Origin: Fagopyrum homotropicum
Lineage: Eukaryota > Streptophyta > Magnoliopsida > Caryophyllales > Polygonaceae
Length of the DNA: 64,000 nucleotides
Assembly: GCA_033239125.1 (NCBI GenBank)
Contig: BSWB01000001.1
Location: forward strand, 162,959,481-163,023,480
Direction of reading: 5' to 3'
Position 1 is the stretch's first letter. Every line of letters starts with the position of its first letter. This document shows positions 1 to 10,571 of this stretch, piece by piece. The position numbers and the translations under genes are program-made. A model generated the notes under the pieces. It had not been told where the DNA came from. It saw only the letters and a list, made by a program, of their open reading frames with translations, and made no database searches.

Positions 1-15
1 TATGACGAAATATAC

Positions 16-1261
16 CAGATGCAATAGCAACAGCTGCGCCCCTAAACTGCGTGAGCAAGTCCTTGTTATCTGAAGAATCTCCATAATTTTCAGTCCATGA
101 AGACAATATGACTGCCATTCCAATGGCAAGGAAACAAGCAGCAGCATCAAATGGTGAGACTGGGCCAAGGCCAAGATTATCAACCAGAAAATTTCCGAAT
201 AAGCCAGACAAAATAGCGACAAGACCGTTCCCTATGAATATAGCCTTTGAAAATGTAAAAGACAGCCATTGCTGCTCAAAACCCCTCTGCACAAAACATA
301 AATCATACGAAGTCTTAGAGACAATCAATAAAGGACCCTCTTCATGTCATATGAATGTGTACTTCATATGGTAAGATATTTTGATTATACTTTCAAAAAC
401 ACATTATAATGTGTACCAAATCATTCTTTTGTGTCATATGAATGTCTCACCTTGTTATGCTCAGCCACAAGCCACGACTCAAATGCCGAAAACAAAAGGG
501 AAGTTGCAATTCCTCCCAGTATACGCCCAACCATCAAAATTTTGTATTGAGGTGAATGCTTTGTAATGCAGCTCAGTATATACGTAATACAATACGTCAC
601 ACACGCCCTCTTTCGACCCCTGCACCAAACAACTGACATATAAGGACCATGTTTCTCTGAAATATCTGAATCCAGAAAACATTAACAACAATGCAATAAA
701 CTCGTACTGCTTATCAGCAAGGGACCCAACAATTGTCCCAAACAACATGGATGATCCAAATCCAGCAATAAAGAGCTGCCCAATTTCTCCTTTTCCAAAA
801 CCATATGTGCTGTATAGATAGTAAACATATGGACCCTGTAGCCAATCACCAGCTGTTGCAAGGGAAATTTTTAAGCTTTTATACTTAACTTGAAACATAC
901 AAAAAAATTCAGATCAGAAGCAAGCCCATCGAAGAAGCATTTTCACAAACACATAGCGGTCATCAACATTTCGTAACAATAAGACATTAGATCCAAACAA
1001 AAACGAAACCAATTACAAGACCCTAACAATCAAATCGATTAACATATACACAAAACCGTATAATGAATATGAACAGGAAGCAGAAAGTCCAGATCTCAGA
1101 GAAACTTTACCCATCATGAGAGAGTAAACAAGAATATAATTGTTCTTGAAGGAATTGAAAGCAGGGGAAGTGGTGATACGATCTTTGCTGTTTTTGCTGA
1201 ACTCCAAGGCGGCAACCACTGCCCCTAGAGCGCCGAACACCAGCCAGTAAAACGCCTCCAT
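16..1261 (-). CDS. MFSD5-type major facilitator (molybdate-anion transporter-like), 5' part
   Basis: Four exons read on the minus strand: 1111-1261, 708-852, 451-619 and 16-286, all with GT-AG borders and matching phases. About 245 residues are present and the gene continues past the left edge, since a donor follows at 15-14. The product starts MEAFYWLVFGALGAVVAALE, a hydrophobic first helix, and contains GDWLQGPYVYYLYS and the loop ADKQGRKRACVTYCI, the MFS loop-2 type signature. These match the plant homologues of human MFSD5, annotated as molybdate-anion transporters; the substrate is inferred from the family only. The start at 1261 is chosen because the helix begins there; an upstream in-frame ATG at 1279 would add six residues. 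Only the N-terminal half of the usual 12-helix protein is visible. Confidence 0.93.
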
Positions 1262-1461
1262 TGTATCCCCACAACACAAAAACCCGAAATTAAAATCTGT
1301 TTTTGAAATGGGTTTTGATAAAACAGATCTGATTTGGGAATTGGATGAGCTTGCTAGCAGTGATTAAGTAAGCAGAGGCTAGAGGGTTAGCGAAGAAAAC
1401 AGAGACATGGAGAGTGACCTTCCCCACAGTTTACAGTTACTAGCATGCGCCCATTACACGT

Positions 1462-2104
1462 TATTACAGCTCAATCATTAATATAATATTTCAGGAATAA
1501 CTATTAATTTAATATTTAATTATAATGTAAATTATAATAAATATTAAATAGTATAAATACGACATTCAATATTCTCCTTACAAATAAATAAAGTACGAAA
1601 ATAACGGTATTTTATATAATACATTAAATAAGAAAATGACTGGAATAACAATAAATCCGAAATTACTGAAATGACCCCACGTTTTTGCAAAAGAATGTTA
1701 TAATAAAGATGGAGGGTACCGTGTCGGCAGGGGAAATAAGGTTGTACTAAGATCCAACATAAATCTAACATTATTTAATGTACAATTTCAGATCTTCATT
1801 TCCTTCCGTTCACATATTAGTTTTAAATTTTCATTTTTCCTTTTCTTTTAACCCATTCCTGATTTGGTTAAATGAACCTGTAGCTATTGTACAATACAAT
1901 GCAACACACGATAGCTCATAATTCAAAATTGTTAATTTTAATAACGTCCCAACTTTTGAAAAATTACATATCAATATACGATTTATAGCTTTGTCCAAAA
2001 ACTACACGTATATACATAATTTACCGTAGCTATGTTCAATTTTTTAGCCTCGGTAAGACATTGATGAACATTTTCATAGTTTAGATTCTACATCAATTAT
2101 TATG
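1462..2104. other. AT-rich intergenic stretch
   Basis: Between the transporter promoter and the first GAGC-type repeat the sequence is AT-rich, with stop codons in all frames. I see no coding, RNA or repeat signature in it. Confidence 0.5.
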
Positions 2105-2268
2105 ATTATTACGCATGTGATTGTGGTCATTCGAGTTTGAACCGAACCTAAATTTTAAACTGGCTTTAAAAAATGTTTGTATTCGGCTCATTTACAAGTT
2201 CAAGCCGAATCTAAATTTTAAACGAGCTTTAAAATATATTCATATTCAGCTCGTTTACGAGTTCAACC
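2105..2268. repeat. GAGC/CGAG-type dispersed repeat, left part
   Basis: Contains repeated modules such as CCGAAYCTAAATTTTAAAC followed by GGCTTTAAAA and an AGCTCGTTTACGAGTT palindrome. The same modules resume at 2478 and occur again at 44845-45180, so this is a dispersed repeat, probably a non-autonomous DNA transposon, split here by the solo LTR at 2269-2477. Confidence 0.6.
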
Positions 2269-2477
2269 TATTGAAGATAATAAGTTTTGTTCTCACATTG
2301 AAAAGCGAAGACATTCTAACTAAGCCTAATATCAAAGGTTGACGAGTTATTCCCCTTATTGTCAATTGGGTTTAGGATGAAACCTCATCGGGGTTACGTG
2401 GGTTTGGGCCTAACGCGCATGCATGCTCATACGCACACGACTTTCGCTCTACGGTCCAGCTGTATTTGACATTGACA
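2269..2477 (+). mobile_element. Solo LTR of a TRIM retrotransposon
   Basis: This 209-bp block aligns end to end with the LTRs of the TRIM element at 42148-42608. It shares the modules TTGAAGATAATAAG, TATTGTCAATTGG, TTTAGGATGAAACCTCATCG, GGGTTTGGGCCTAA and the terminal TTGACA. It is flanked by CAACC and CACCC, a 5-bp target duplication with one mismatch. No second LTR or primer site is present, so it is a solo LTR left by recombination. Confidence 0.8.
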
Positions 2478-2735
2478 CACCCGAAGCTAAATTTTAAACC
2501 GGCTTTATAAAAGGTTCGTATTCGGCTTGTTTAAAAAGTGAACGAACTCGTGCCGAGCCGCTATTGTAGTGTTATTTTAGTCAAACGAGCCGAGTATTGA
2601 CATATTAAAGCTCGACTCGTTTATAGACGAGTTTAACTCGAGCCTAAATTTCATACGTGTTTTAAAATACGGTCATATTCGACTAGTTTATAAAGCGGAC
2701 GAGTCAGAACCGAGCTTGTTACTATTCAAGTAATC
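2478..2735. repeat. GAGC/CGAG-type dispersed repeat, right part
   Basis: Continues the module series seen at 2105-2268: CGAAGCTAAATTTTAAACC, CGAACTCGTGCCGAGCC, CGAGCCGAG, CTCGACTCGTTTATAGACGAG. The element is interrupted by the solo LTR and ends a little before the 3' flank of the aldolase gene. Confidence 0.6.
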
Positions 2736-2823
2736 TTACATGACAATATTTAGCCACATAGTTTATTAGATTTTATCACACATTACATTATTTGAGGAGA
2801 TTTTACAATTACATACTCACTCT

Positions 2824-3702
2824 TTACTTCTTTCCCATCCCATTCCTAAATTTCTTAACATCCGCAACAGCAGCATCCCTAAACAAGGCAATATCAACAG
2901 CCCCACAAATCATATTATATCCACGTTTAACCATCTCATTGGGCCGATCATTGGGCATAGCAAACCCAGCTAAATAAGGCCCATTGGGCCTTAGGCCCAA
3001 AACAGCATTCTCCACATCCCGGACCTTCTTCACAGCATTTTCATTCTCCGGGTCCTTAATAAACCCCAAATTAGCCCCCAAATCCGTAGGCCCAATCATG
3101 ACACAATCAAGCCCATCAACCGCTGCAATCTCATGAATCATCTCAGCCGCCTCTTTAGACTCCACCTGGCACATGATCAGAAGCTCATCTTCGACGTTAT
3201 CGAGGTAGCCTTCATCGAGTCCGTATTTCGACCCGCGAACAATCGGGTGGGCCACGCCGCGGATACCTCTTGGAGGGTATTTAGAGTAAGAGATGGCTTG
3301 TTGGGCCTGTTGAGGGGAATGGATCATTGGGAACATGAGGCCCATTGGGCCTAAATCGAGAGCTTTTTTGGCCCAAACGGGGGAGAGTTCAGGGAGGCGT
3401 AGGATAGCGGGGGTGTTGGAGGAGGAGAGCGCGTGGAGACAAGCGAGAGATTCAGAGATTCCACCGAAGCCATGCTCCATGTCGATGACGACGAAGTCAT
3501 AGCCGGCGTAACCGGATATCTCGGCTAGCGTCGGGGAAAAGCTGTCGAGGAATATTCCATACAGGGCTTCTCCGGCTCGGAGCCGGGATTTTAGGGTGGG
3601 GTGTGTGGTGGCGGACGGCATTGGTTGGCGTTTGGTGGTGGGTTTGAGGAGATTTCTTGGGGGAATTGTGGGGGTTTTATGGGCGATGATTGAAGTGTGC
3701 AT
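2824..3702 (-). CDS. HpcH/HpaI-family aldolase (class II, metal-dependent type)
   Basis: A single-exon gene. From the ATG at 3702 it encodes 292 residues; from the downstream in-frame ATG at 3621 it encodes 265, close to the usual 250-270 of HpaI-type aldolases. It contains YDFVVIDMEHG, YPPRGIRGVAHP, QVESKEAAEMI, IGPTDLGANLG and GYNMICGAVDIALF, the conserved blocks of the family; the Glu in QVES and the Asp in GPTD correspond to the metal-binding positions. The family cleaves or forms 4-hydroxy-2-oxo acids using pyruvate and an aldehyde; the plant substrate is unknown. Plant members are often annotated 'phosphoenolpyruvate carboxylase family protein'. The open frame extends upstream to 3891, but the TATA box at 3716-3723 lies inside that extension, so it is probably not translated. 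The 3702-3622 segment could be a transit peptide, though it lies very close to the TATA box. Confidence 0.93.
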   Translation of the reverse strand: MHTSIIAHKTPTIPPRNLLKPTTKRQPMPSATTHPTLKSRLRAGEALYGIFLDSFSPTLAEISGYAGYDFVVIDMEHGFGGISESLACLHALSSSNTPAILRLPELSPVWAKKALDLGPMGLMFPMIHSPQQAQQAISYSKYPPRGIRGVAHPIVRGSKYGLDEGYLDNVEDELLIMCQVESKEAAEMIHEIAAVDGLDCVMIGPTDLGANLGFIKDPENENAVKKVRDVENAVLGLRPNGPYLAGFAMPNDRPNEMVKRGYNMICGAVDIALFRDAAVADVKKFRNGMGKK

Positions 3703-3715
3703 GTAGTCCAGGTGG

Positions 3716-3723
3716 AATATATA
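3716..3723 (-). promoter_or_regulatory. TATA box of the aldolase gene
   Basis: The minus strand reads TATATATT here. A start of transcription 25-35 bp downstream would fall near 3685-3690, which would make the ATG at 3621 the first in the mRNA. Confidence 0.5.
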
Positions 3724-4102
3724 GACAGAGGTGTGACGTGTAAGTTGTTGGTGGATATGATCATATGAGCTCAGGTCCGTACTTAGTGGTGGAGGTAGTT
3801 CCAACGAAGTAAGATTCAATATAAATAAATTATAATAAATATATATAATTTTAAGCGGGTGAGTGGATGAAACATTCACCCGACACATCACCCGGCTTAT
3901 AATGGATTTTCACCTATTTCTGTTGAATCGGGATGACTGATATCGGTCGGATACCGGTGAAATTGTCATTTCTGATCACAATATTACCATATTTTGGACT
4001 AAAAAATGAGAACTAAGTAAATTTTAAGTTGAATGAACCTAATGCTAGTTATAGTAAAATGTTGGAGAAGGCAAGTGGAATTTTATTACGTAACAAGTGA
4101 CA

Positions 4103-4215
4103 AAACTTATTGCTAAGTTTTGAGTCTTGTGACACTGACATGTGACCACCTCTGGAATAAACTTATTGCTAAGTTTCGAGTCTAGTGACACTGACAGTGT
4201 GACCACCTCTGGAAT
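4103..4215. repeat. 56-bp direct tandem duplication
   Basis: Two adjacent copies, 4103-4158 and 4159-4215, each beginning AAACTTATTGCTAAGTTT and ending CCACCTCTGGAAT, differ by a few substitutions and one inserted base. Confidence 0.85.
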
Positions 4216-4570
4216 TTTATGTTGGTTCAAGTCTCAACATCATTAATCAAGTCAATTATTGTCCTATGTTACGACTTACCATATAATACGATAGCCATGT
4301 AATGTAAGCATTCTTCTCTTAGAAGGCTAAATTACATACGGGTCGTATTAAAAATGTGGCATGGGGAATTATTAAACGGATCACTGAGAGTGCAGTCGAG
4401 ACTGGCATCAGAATTACTAAACATTTAGAAGGTACAATTAATACATGACATCAAAATTACTAAATATCATGACACAATTGAAACGGATAACTGGAATTAC
4501 TAAACGGATAACTAACACGCAATTAAAACTTACATCGAAATTACTAAACATATAAGTGACCATAAATGCG

Positions 4571-4684
4571 CATTAGTTATCCACTAGTGAACATGCGATT
4601 GAGCATCAGATATGCACTAGTGAATGCTCATTAGTTATCCACTAGTGAACATGCGATTGAGCATCAGATATGCACTAGTGAATC
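4571..4684. repeat. 58-bp direct tandem duplication
   Basis: Two adjacent copies with a 58-bp period (starting at 4571 and 4629), apparently identical over about 55 bp. Each holds CATTAGTTATCCACTAGTGA and GCATCAGATATGCACTAGTG. The identity suggests a recent duplication. Confidence 0.9.
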
Positions 4685-5001
4685 CGACGCCTTGTAGTTA
4701 GCTATTCGGATTACTTATTGACTTCTATTTTATAATGGCTTCCAATGTTTGCTCGGGATTTTCACGAGTTTACAGCAATGTTGGTGCTATACTACATTAC
4801 TGAAGAGGGTGGTATTCAAACACTCCTAACATACATAGCTAAAGAGGCAAGCTTCAAGCGCCTTCCTCTTGAAAAAATAACAAGAATTTGCCTACAACAA
4901 TTTTAGAGCAAATTTTTGCTCAATTCAAATGGCCAAAACTAAGCTCTCAATATTCAATGAATTTGGCTATGGTAACTTGTGTTAACTCTCTTTCGCTAAG
5001 T

Positions 5002-7343
5002 TTAGAATTTCAAAGCAGCTTTTGCCATTGCAAGAGCGCCATCATAGGTTTGATTCCCACCGATGAAGCCACTCATGTGAACAAAGACACAACCAGGTAT
5101 CCCAGATTCCTTTGACAGTTCGTCATCTCTCAAGCCTCGCCAGGGCTCAGGGAGCGGCTTCCTGCTCTCAAAACGATCTGGGTCTACTGCCACGGCTTGC
5201 ACTCTCCATGCCTTGCTCCTGTCATCCTGTACCGCGTGTAATAATAAATTACATTTTTGCTCAAACAATTGCCATTTTCATGAACTAGTACAGTAGTCTT
5301 AAGCTTCTGAATGAAAAGAGGATGGTACCTGATAGAGAACATATTTGATAGGTGAATCAATCTTCATCTCCTCCTCGAGCTCAAAAAGATGAAGTTTCCA
5401 CTGCAAAAAATCAGGTAACATATTCAGATTAGTGCATGTCACAAAGTTCCGTTAGAGAACTTTTCTAGCAGGATACTTTGTAATGATTTCTAGGGGTCTC
5501 CAAAGTCAGGTAATCATTGTTTTCGACGTTTTGGTTAAAAATTGTTAACCGTAACCATACCATTAATCCTTGGTTGACCTAATCTCTATTGCCCCATAAA
5601 ACTTCAATAGAGCTCCATAGACAGCAAGCTCAAATTTAAGGTAATCATAATGCAACTAGTATCATTTCAAAACAGTGATAAGGTAATCATATTACTATTG
5701 AAGGATTTGAAGCAACACAAAAAAAAGTTCCATTATGATCTCTATATTGCAACTAGTACCAAAGATCAGGCGTAGATCAAAAACAAAATTAGGCGAGAAC
5801 AAGTAGTAAAACAATTAGTAGGTTAGTTACCGGGCAAAATCTGTCCATAACAACAATTTCTCCGCTGGGATCAACCTCATTTCTTGCTGAAACACACTCC
5901 ATAACTATAGATCGAGCTGGCAACCATGACTTCACATGAAATCTAACACACTGACAATGGAGGAAAAGGATTTTAGACTACTTGGCAACGTACAGAATCA
6001 ACTAAGTCCGAAGAGACTTGGAAATATTATAAGGAACTCACATCCAAAAATTCACCACCCGCCAGATTCATGGCCTTTTCAAAGGCGGCATTCTCCTTCT
6101 CAGCTGACTGGTCAGGATCAGTCCAATCCAAATTATATTTTCCAACTCTTGAGGATAAGTGTGTGTTGTTGACATATCTAGGAGGTTTATCAGTGTCGTA
6201 CTGATTAATTCCATTATCAACAGCATCAATTGCCTGCAACCATTCAAGCATGTAATCTTACAACCAAGAATTAAAATTACACCAAACAATCGGAAGCATT
6301 ATCAAACAGAGGCAGGCAACAATTCAGGAGATGTGATTTTAGGAGATCATTTTGTCTCCTCGAGAGAGAGAAAAAACTATCAAGCATTTAATCCTAAGCT
6401 CCTACAAACCTTACAGGAAACTTAAGATCCAGCCTACTACTTTCCAAGGAAACTGGAAACCTATCAAACGTTTTATCCCAAGCTCCTAAAACAACCATCG
6501 AATTAAACCTCAGTAATTAGTTGATCAATCAATTAGAAACTTCCAGTTCTACAACTTACAAAGAAAATTAAACATCATGAACACTCTACGTTTGACCTAC
6601 TCGTTAAGTGGAAACTGAAACGCCCAAAAATAAAGCAAAACAGAACAAATGCAATACCTCCATGAAGTTTTTGTAGACAGCTAGAAATAATCTGAAGACG
6701 TCTGGATGCTCTTGATTAGCATGAAGCTCCTTAGCAATAATCTCGGTTCCAAAATGCTAAAGATCGAGCAAAACAAAAATGAGTAGCCACTAGCCAGCAA
6801 CCAAATCAATCAGCAATTGACGAAAACTAGTGTACCTTACCTTATAGATAAGACCAGCACTGCTAAGCTTAGTAGAGAAGCCATGGCCAAAAACCTCTTC
6901 AAAACCCTTCTGGTGGTGATCGTAACGGTCTCTAGTCGGATCGTACACTCCTCCGACATCCAGCACCGCATCAAGCGTTTCTAGAACCTTTCCAAAATAT
7001 AATCGCGTAAACTTCGCTTCATCTCCAATTTTCCAATTTTCAACGAAATAAAAAAGCTAAGAGTAAGAATGCGAACCTTAGAGTCGCGAGTGCGAACGAT
7101 GTCGGCGCCGGAGAACTTATCGGTAAGGCGAATCATGAAGCAACCGAGGGCTTCATCACAGTGGAAGCTGCCGTTGTGAGTTCCTACCCGCTTGGCAGCG
7201 GTGGCATGCGAGCCGTTGGAGAAGCTGCACACCTTGAGTTTCTTGGCGGCGGAGGGAGACTCCATAAGTGAGAGAGGGGTGGAGAAACGGAGGAAGGTGT
7301 TTCGAAGGTGGTTCAGATTTAGCCCCTTCACCACTCCAAACAT
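5002..7343 (-). CDS. MYG1: MYG1-family exonuclease (UPF0160)
   Basis: Seven exons: 7077-7343, 6841-6987, 6658-6756, 6042-6233, 5831-5950, 5329-5400 and 5002-5226. They sum to 1,122 nt in frame, giving 373 residues. Diagnostic motifs are THNGSFHCDEALGCFM in exon 1 and DVGGVYDPTRDRYDHHQKGF in exon 2, the DHH-like metal-binding signatures of MYG1. Later blocks are AIDAVDNGINQY, SWLPARSIVMEC, CPWKLHLFELEEE and the C-terminal CVFVHMSGFIGGNQTYDGAL. Known MYG1 proteins are 3'-5' RNA exonucleases of nucleus/nucleolus and mitochondria; the role here is inferred. The first 26 residues (MFGVVKGLNLNHLRN...) are basic and amphipathic before a second Met at MESPSAAKK, so alternative starts could give mitochondrial and nuclear forms. 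Confidence 0.96.
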
Positions 7344-7467
7344 AGCGCAATGTGACTCGCACTGCTATTGTTGAAGCCTTTGACTAGGCGACTCCAGGGC
7401 AGCTACATCCTACAAACGGTGTCGTTTTGTTTGTGAAGCTTAAACATGTGCAGTGCAGTGCAGCGCA
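7344..7467 (-). promoter_or_regulatory. Short upstream region of MYG1
   Basis: Only about 125 bp separates the MYG1 start codon from the hAT insertion, so the transposon sits inside the likely MYG1 promoter. I see no clear TATA box here. Confidence 0.4.
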
Positions 7468-7475
7468 GCGGAGAT
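7468..7475. repeat. hAT target-site duplication, left
   Basis: GCGGAGAT, identical to 10564-10571. Confidence 0.95.
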
Positions 7476-7825
7476 TAAACATGTCCACGGCCCGTGACCC
7501 GGCCGGTACGGGTACGGGTAAGGGTCGTTAGATCCTTACCCGTCGACCCGCCGGTTGACCCGTAACTGTCACAAAATTTTATAACAAAAAAATAAATAAT
7601 AAAAAATAATATACTTTTATAAATTTAATCCAAAAACAATTTTATAAATACCCCAAACCCAATTCCTTTCATCTCACATCAATTCTCATTCAATCATCTA
7701 TTCACTCTCTCAATCTCTCCATAATTTACAACTTTTACCTTCAATTACTCTCCTAATCTCATATTCTCATTCTCTTATTTTTCATTTTACCGCTCTTACT
7801 ACTACATTCTATTATTCAAAAAAAA

Positions 7826-10012
7826 ATGTCTAGCCGAGTAAGACGTTCCGTTAGCGGTGCCGGTCCTTCATCCGGCGAAGGTTTTACCCGAGGACGGCAT
7901 TCCATTAGCGGTCCTCCAACCGGTTCGGATTTAAGGCAGGACTTATTAAGTGGAGATCACGAGATCTTCGAGGAGGAGGATATCAATATGGAATCACCTA
8001 CTTTCCCCAACACCCAAGGATCCGAGACCCAATTCACGGAGGAGCCGCCGTTGAACAACACTCAACTAACGGCGGCGGTCTTTCGATTTTAGTTCACAAA
8101 AGGTGCTCCCGATGCAAACGGGGTTTACTATGCCAAATGCAATTTTTGTGCGGCACAATACAAGCACAAAAAGGGAGAAGGCTACGGGAACTAGAAGAGG
8201 CATATCCGGAACAAGCATCCCGAAAAAATGGGATTAGCACGAGGGCAAACACAACTTTCCGGGTATGCATCTACTTCTAACCAACCTCCTTCTTTATTTA
8301 CTTATGATCATGCTTCTTCTATGGATGCATTTTCGGAAATGTTGGCCGTAGATTCTTTAGCATTTAGTTTTGCACAAAATGTTGGTTTTAATGATTGGAT
8401 ACAAAATCATGCTCAACCCGCATATAAACCGATTTCTCGCCAAACCGCTAAAAGAAAAATGATGCATAAATATAAAATTCGTAAAGAAGAATTGATTAAA
8501 TATTCTATGGAAAACAGTGATATTCAAGTTTCTATTTGTAGTGATATTTGGACCGACGGTTTTCAAAAAAAATCATATATGGGTATTACTTGTCATTTTG
8601 TTGATAAATTTTGGATTTTTAACAAAAGAGTTTTAGCATTACGAGTTTTCAACGAACAACACACCGCCCAAAACATTGCCCGTTTGATTGCAAATGTTTT
8701 GGAAGAATATAGATTACTTTCACGAGTTTTTTCAATCGGTTTTGACAACGCCTCCGCTAACACGGCTTCCATTAGAGATTTAACCAACTATTGTAAGCCG
8801 ACGGTTGGAGGTAAATTTTTTCACATTAGGTGTGCCACTCATATTTTAAACTTGTGTGTTCAAGACGGTTTAGCATACGTTGGAGATTTAGTATAACCTA
8901 TTCGAAATATTCTTAATGAACTTTGGTCTAAAAAAAGTGTACGTACTAAATGGTATGCATATTGTAAACAAAATGGTGTTTATCTTAAAAAATTTCCAAA
9001 AGATGTTTGTACAAGATGGAACTCTACTTACAAAATGATTTACGAATCATATGAATATCGAGAACTTTTAAGTGGTTTTGCCGCACAACATATTGACGGT
9101 AATTTTGTTTTCGGTGAATCTTGGGTTTTAGCAAAAGATGTAATGGAGGTTTTTAAATATTTTTATGATGCTACTAACACTTTTAGTTATGTTTATACAC
9201 CAACTTCAAACATATTATGTTATGTAGCAATTAATATTGCATTTGCAATTCAACAAGGTATTTTAATTGAAAATATTTCACAAGCTATTTATTCAATGAG
9301 AAGTAAATAGTTAGATTATTATACAATCATTCCCGATGTTTTTCTTGTTGCATTTGTGTTAGACCCTAGACGTAAAATGGATGGTTTAAAACAATTTTTA
9401 GAAAGTTATTATGAATTTTTAGGTTTAGAACAACATCCCGATTGTCATGTTTCTACCATAATTGCTAAAGTTAGAAAATTATTTGATGAATTATTGGTTC
9501 AATATCGTGTTTTCGATCAAGGTCAATCTTCTCAACCCCCTCCTCGTCCTTCATCTTCAAGTTCATCTAAATTTAAATCAATTGTTAGAGATTTGTTTGG
9601 CCCGAAAAGGGTAAAAACCACGTCGAGTTCCCATTCGGAACTCGACGAATATCTAACCATTTCTTTTGAGTTTGCCAATGATGAAGAAGAAGAGGATTTC
9701 AACATATTAGAATGGTGGAGCCGACCAGAGATAATGAGGTTCCCTACCCTCTCAAGGATCGCGGCACAAATTCTCGCCGTTCCCGCCTCAACGGTAGCGG
9801 TTGAGCAAACCTTTAGCCGGAGTGGAAAGGTGCTCGATCCGACGAGATCAAACATGTTGCTCAAGACGTTGGAGGCACAAGTCCTCCTAGCCGATTGGAG
9901 GAAAGCGGAAATGCGAACACAAAAAAACAACCTCTCGGCGGAGGAAGACGACGAAGATGACGACGAGCGACAACAAACGCCATCGGATGTATCGGCAGGA
10001 GAGTCCGACTAA
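7826..10012 (+). pseudogene. hAT transposase broken by four in-frame stops
   Basis: One continuous frame of about 728 codons, interrupted only by stops at 8090 (TAG), 8192 (TAG), 8894 (TAA) and 9308 (TAG), with no frameshift. In order: a low-complexity N-terminus; a BED-type zinc finger (KCNFC ... RHIRNKH); an RNase-H-like core with CSDIWTDGFQKKSYMGIT, FSIGFDNASANTASI and RCATHILNLCVQDGL; and the C-terminal hAT dimerisation domain with EWWSRPEIMRFPTLSRIA and STVAVEQTFSRSGKVLDPTR. Catalytic Asp and Glu positions appear retained. The tail is acidic. It cannot make full-length protein unless the stops are read through. Confidence 0.93.
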
Positions 10013-10152
10013 TGTAAGGGCCAATCGGGGAAAGGTAAGAGAACTATGTGGACTTTGATTCCTCCTCCCCGAGAGGATACGTAGGCAACCGGGATTCCGG
10101 TTCAAGCACAATTCTTCCCTTTTTTTTTTTTTTTTTTTTTGTTAAAGTTTAA

Positions 10153-10291
10153 GACTTAAACTTAAAAAAGAAGAAAATAAACTAATAAAAAAGGACTTAA
10201 ACTTTAAAAATTGGACTTAACTTTAAGTCCAATTTTTAAAGTTTAAGTCCTCTTTTTATTAGTTTATTTTCTTCTTTTTTAAGTTTAAGTC
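10153..10291. repeat. Long near-perfect hairpin inside the hAT 3' region
   Basis: The arm at about 10153-10220 is the reverse complement of about 10223-10291 with a small indel, leaving almost no loop. Both arms carry GACTTAAACTT, AGAAGAAAATAAACTAATAA and TTTAAAAATTGGACTTAA. A run of about 18 T (10122-10140) lies just before it. It is non-coding and lies after the transposase stop. Confidence 0.88.
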
Positions 10292-10563
10292 CAATTTTTT
10301 ATTAGTTTATTTTCTTTTTTTTAAGTTTAAGTCCAAATTTTCTCTTCTCTTTATTTTCTTTTTTTTTTAAAGTTTATTTCCATTATTATTATTATTATTA
10401 TTTTAAAGGTGAGGTGGCCAACCCGTCGACCCACCGGGTCTGACCCGTGACCCGGCGGGTCGGCAACCCGGCGGGTCGGCCATATATACGGGTCCGGGTC
10501 ACCCTTCCCGGACCCTTGACCCGGCGGGTCCTACCCGGCAGGTCCGACCCGTGGACATGCTTA

Positions 10564-10571
10564 GCGGAGAT
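10564..10571. repeat. hAT target-site duplication, right
   Basis: GCGGAGAT, identical to 7468-7475. Confidence 0.95.

Larger units (their letters stand above)
3724..5001. other. Intergenic region with two small tandem duplications
   Basis: AT-rich spacer between the aldolase and MYG1 genes. Apart from the two direct duplications listed separately, I see no coding or RNA signal. Confidence 0.5.
7476..10563 (+). mobile_element. hAT-superfamily transposon, 3,088 bp
   Basis: The ends are TAAACATGTCCACGG at 7476 and, on the other strand, TAAGCATGTCCACGG from 10563: a 15-bp terminal inverted repeat with one mismatch. They are flanked by the exact 8-bp duplication GCGGAGAT at 7468-7475 and 10564-10571, the length expected for hAT. 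Sub-terminal regions at both ends are packed with GACCCG/CGGGTC modules, the usual transposase-binding layout. A TATA-like TATAAATA at about 7644 precedes the transposase start at 7826. The perfect duplication and near-perfect ends argue for a fairly young insertion although the transposase is broken. Confidence 0.95.

Noticed and set aside
108..374. Plus-strand open frame at the left edge
   Set aside because: It lies opposite the transporter's fourth exon and has no protein-like features of its own.
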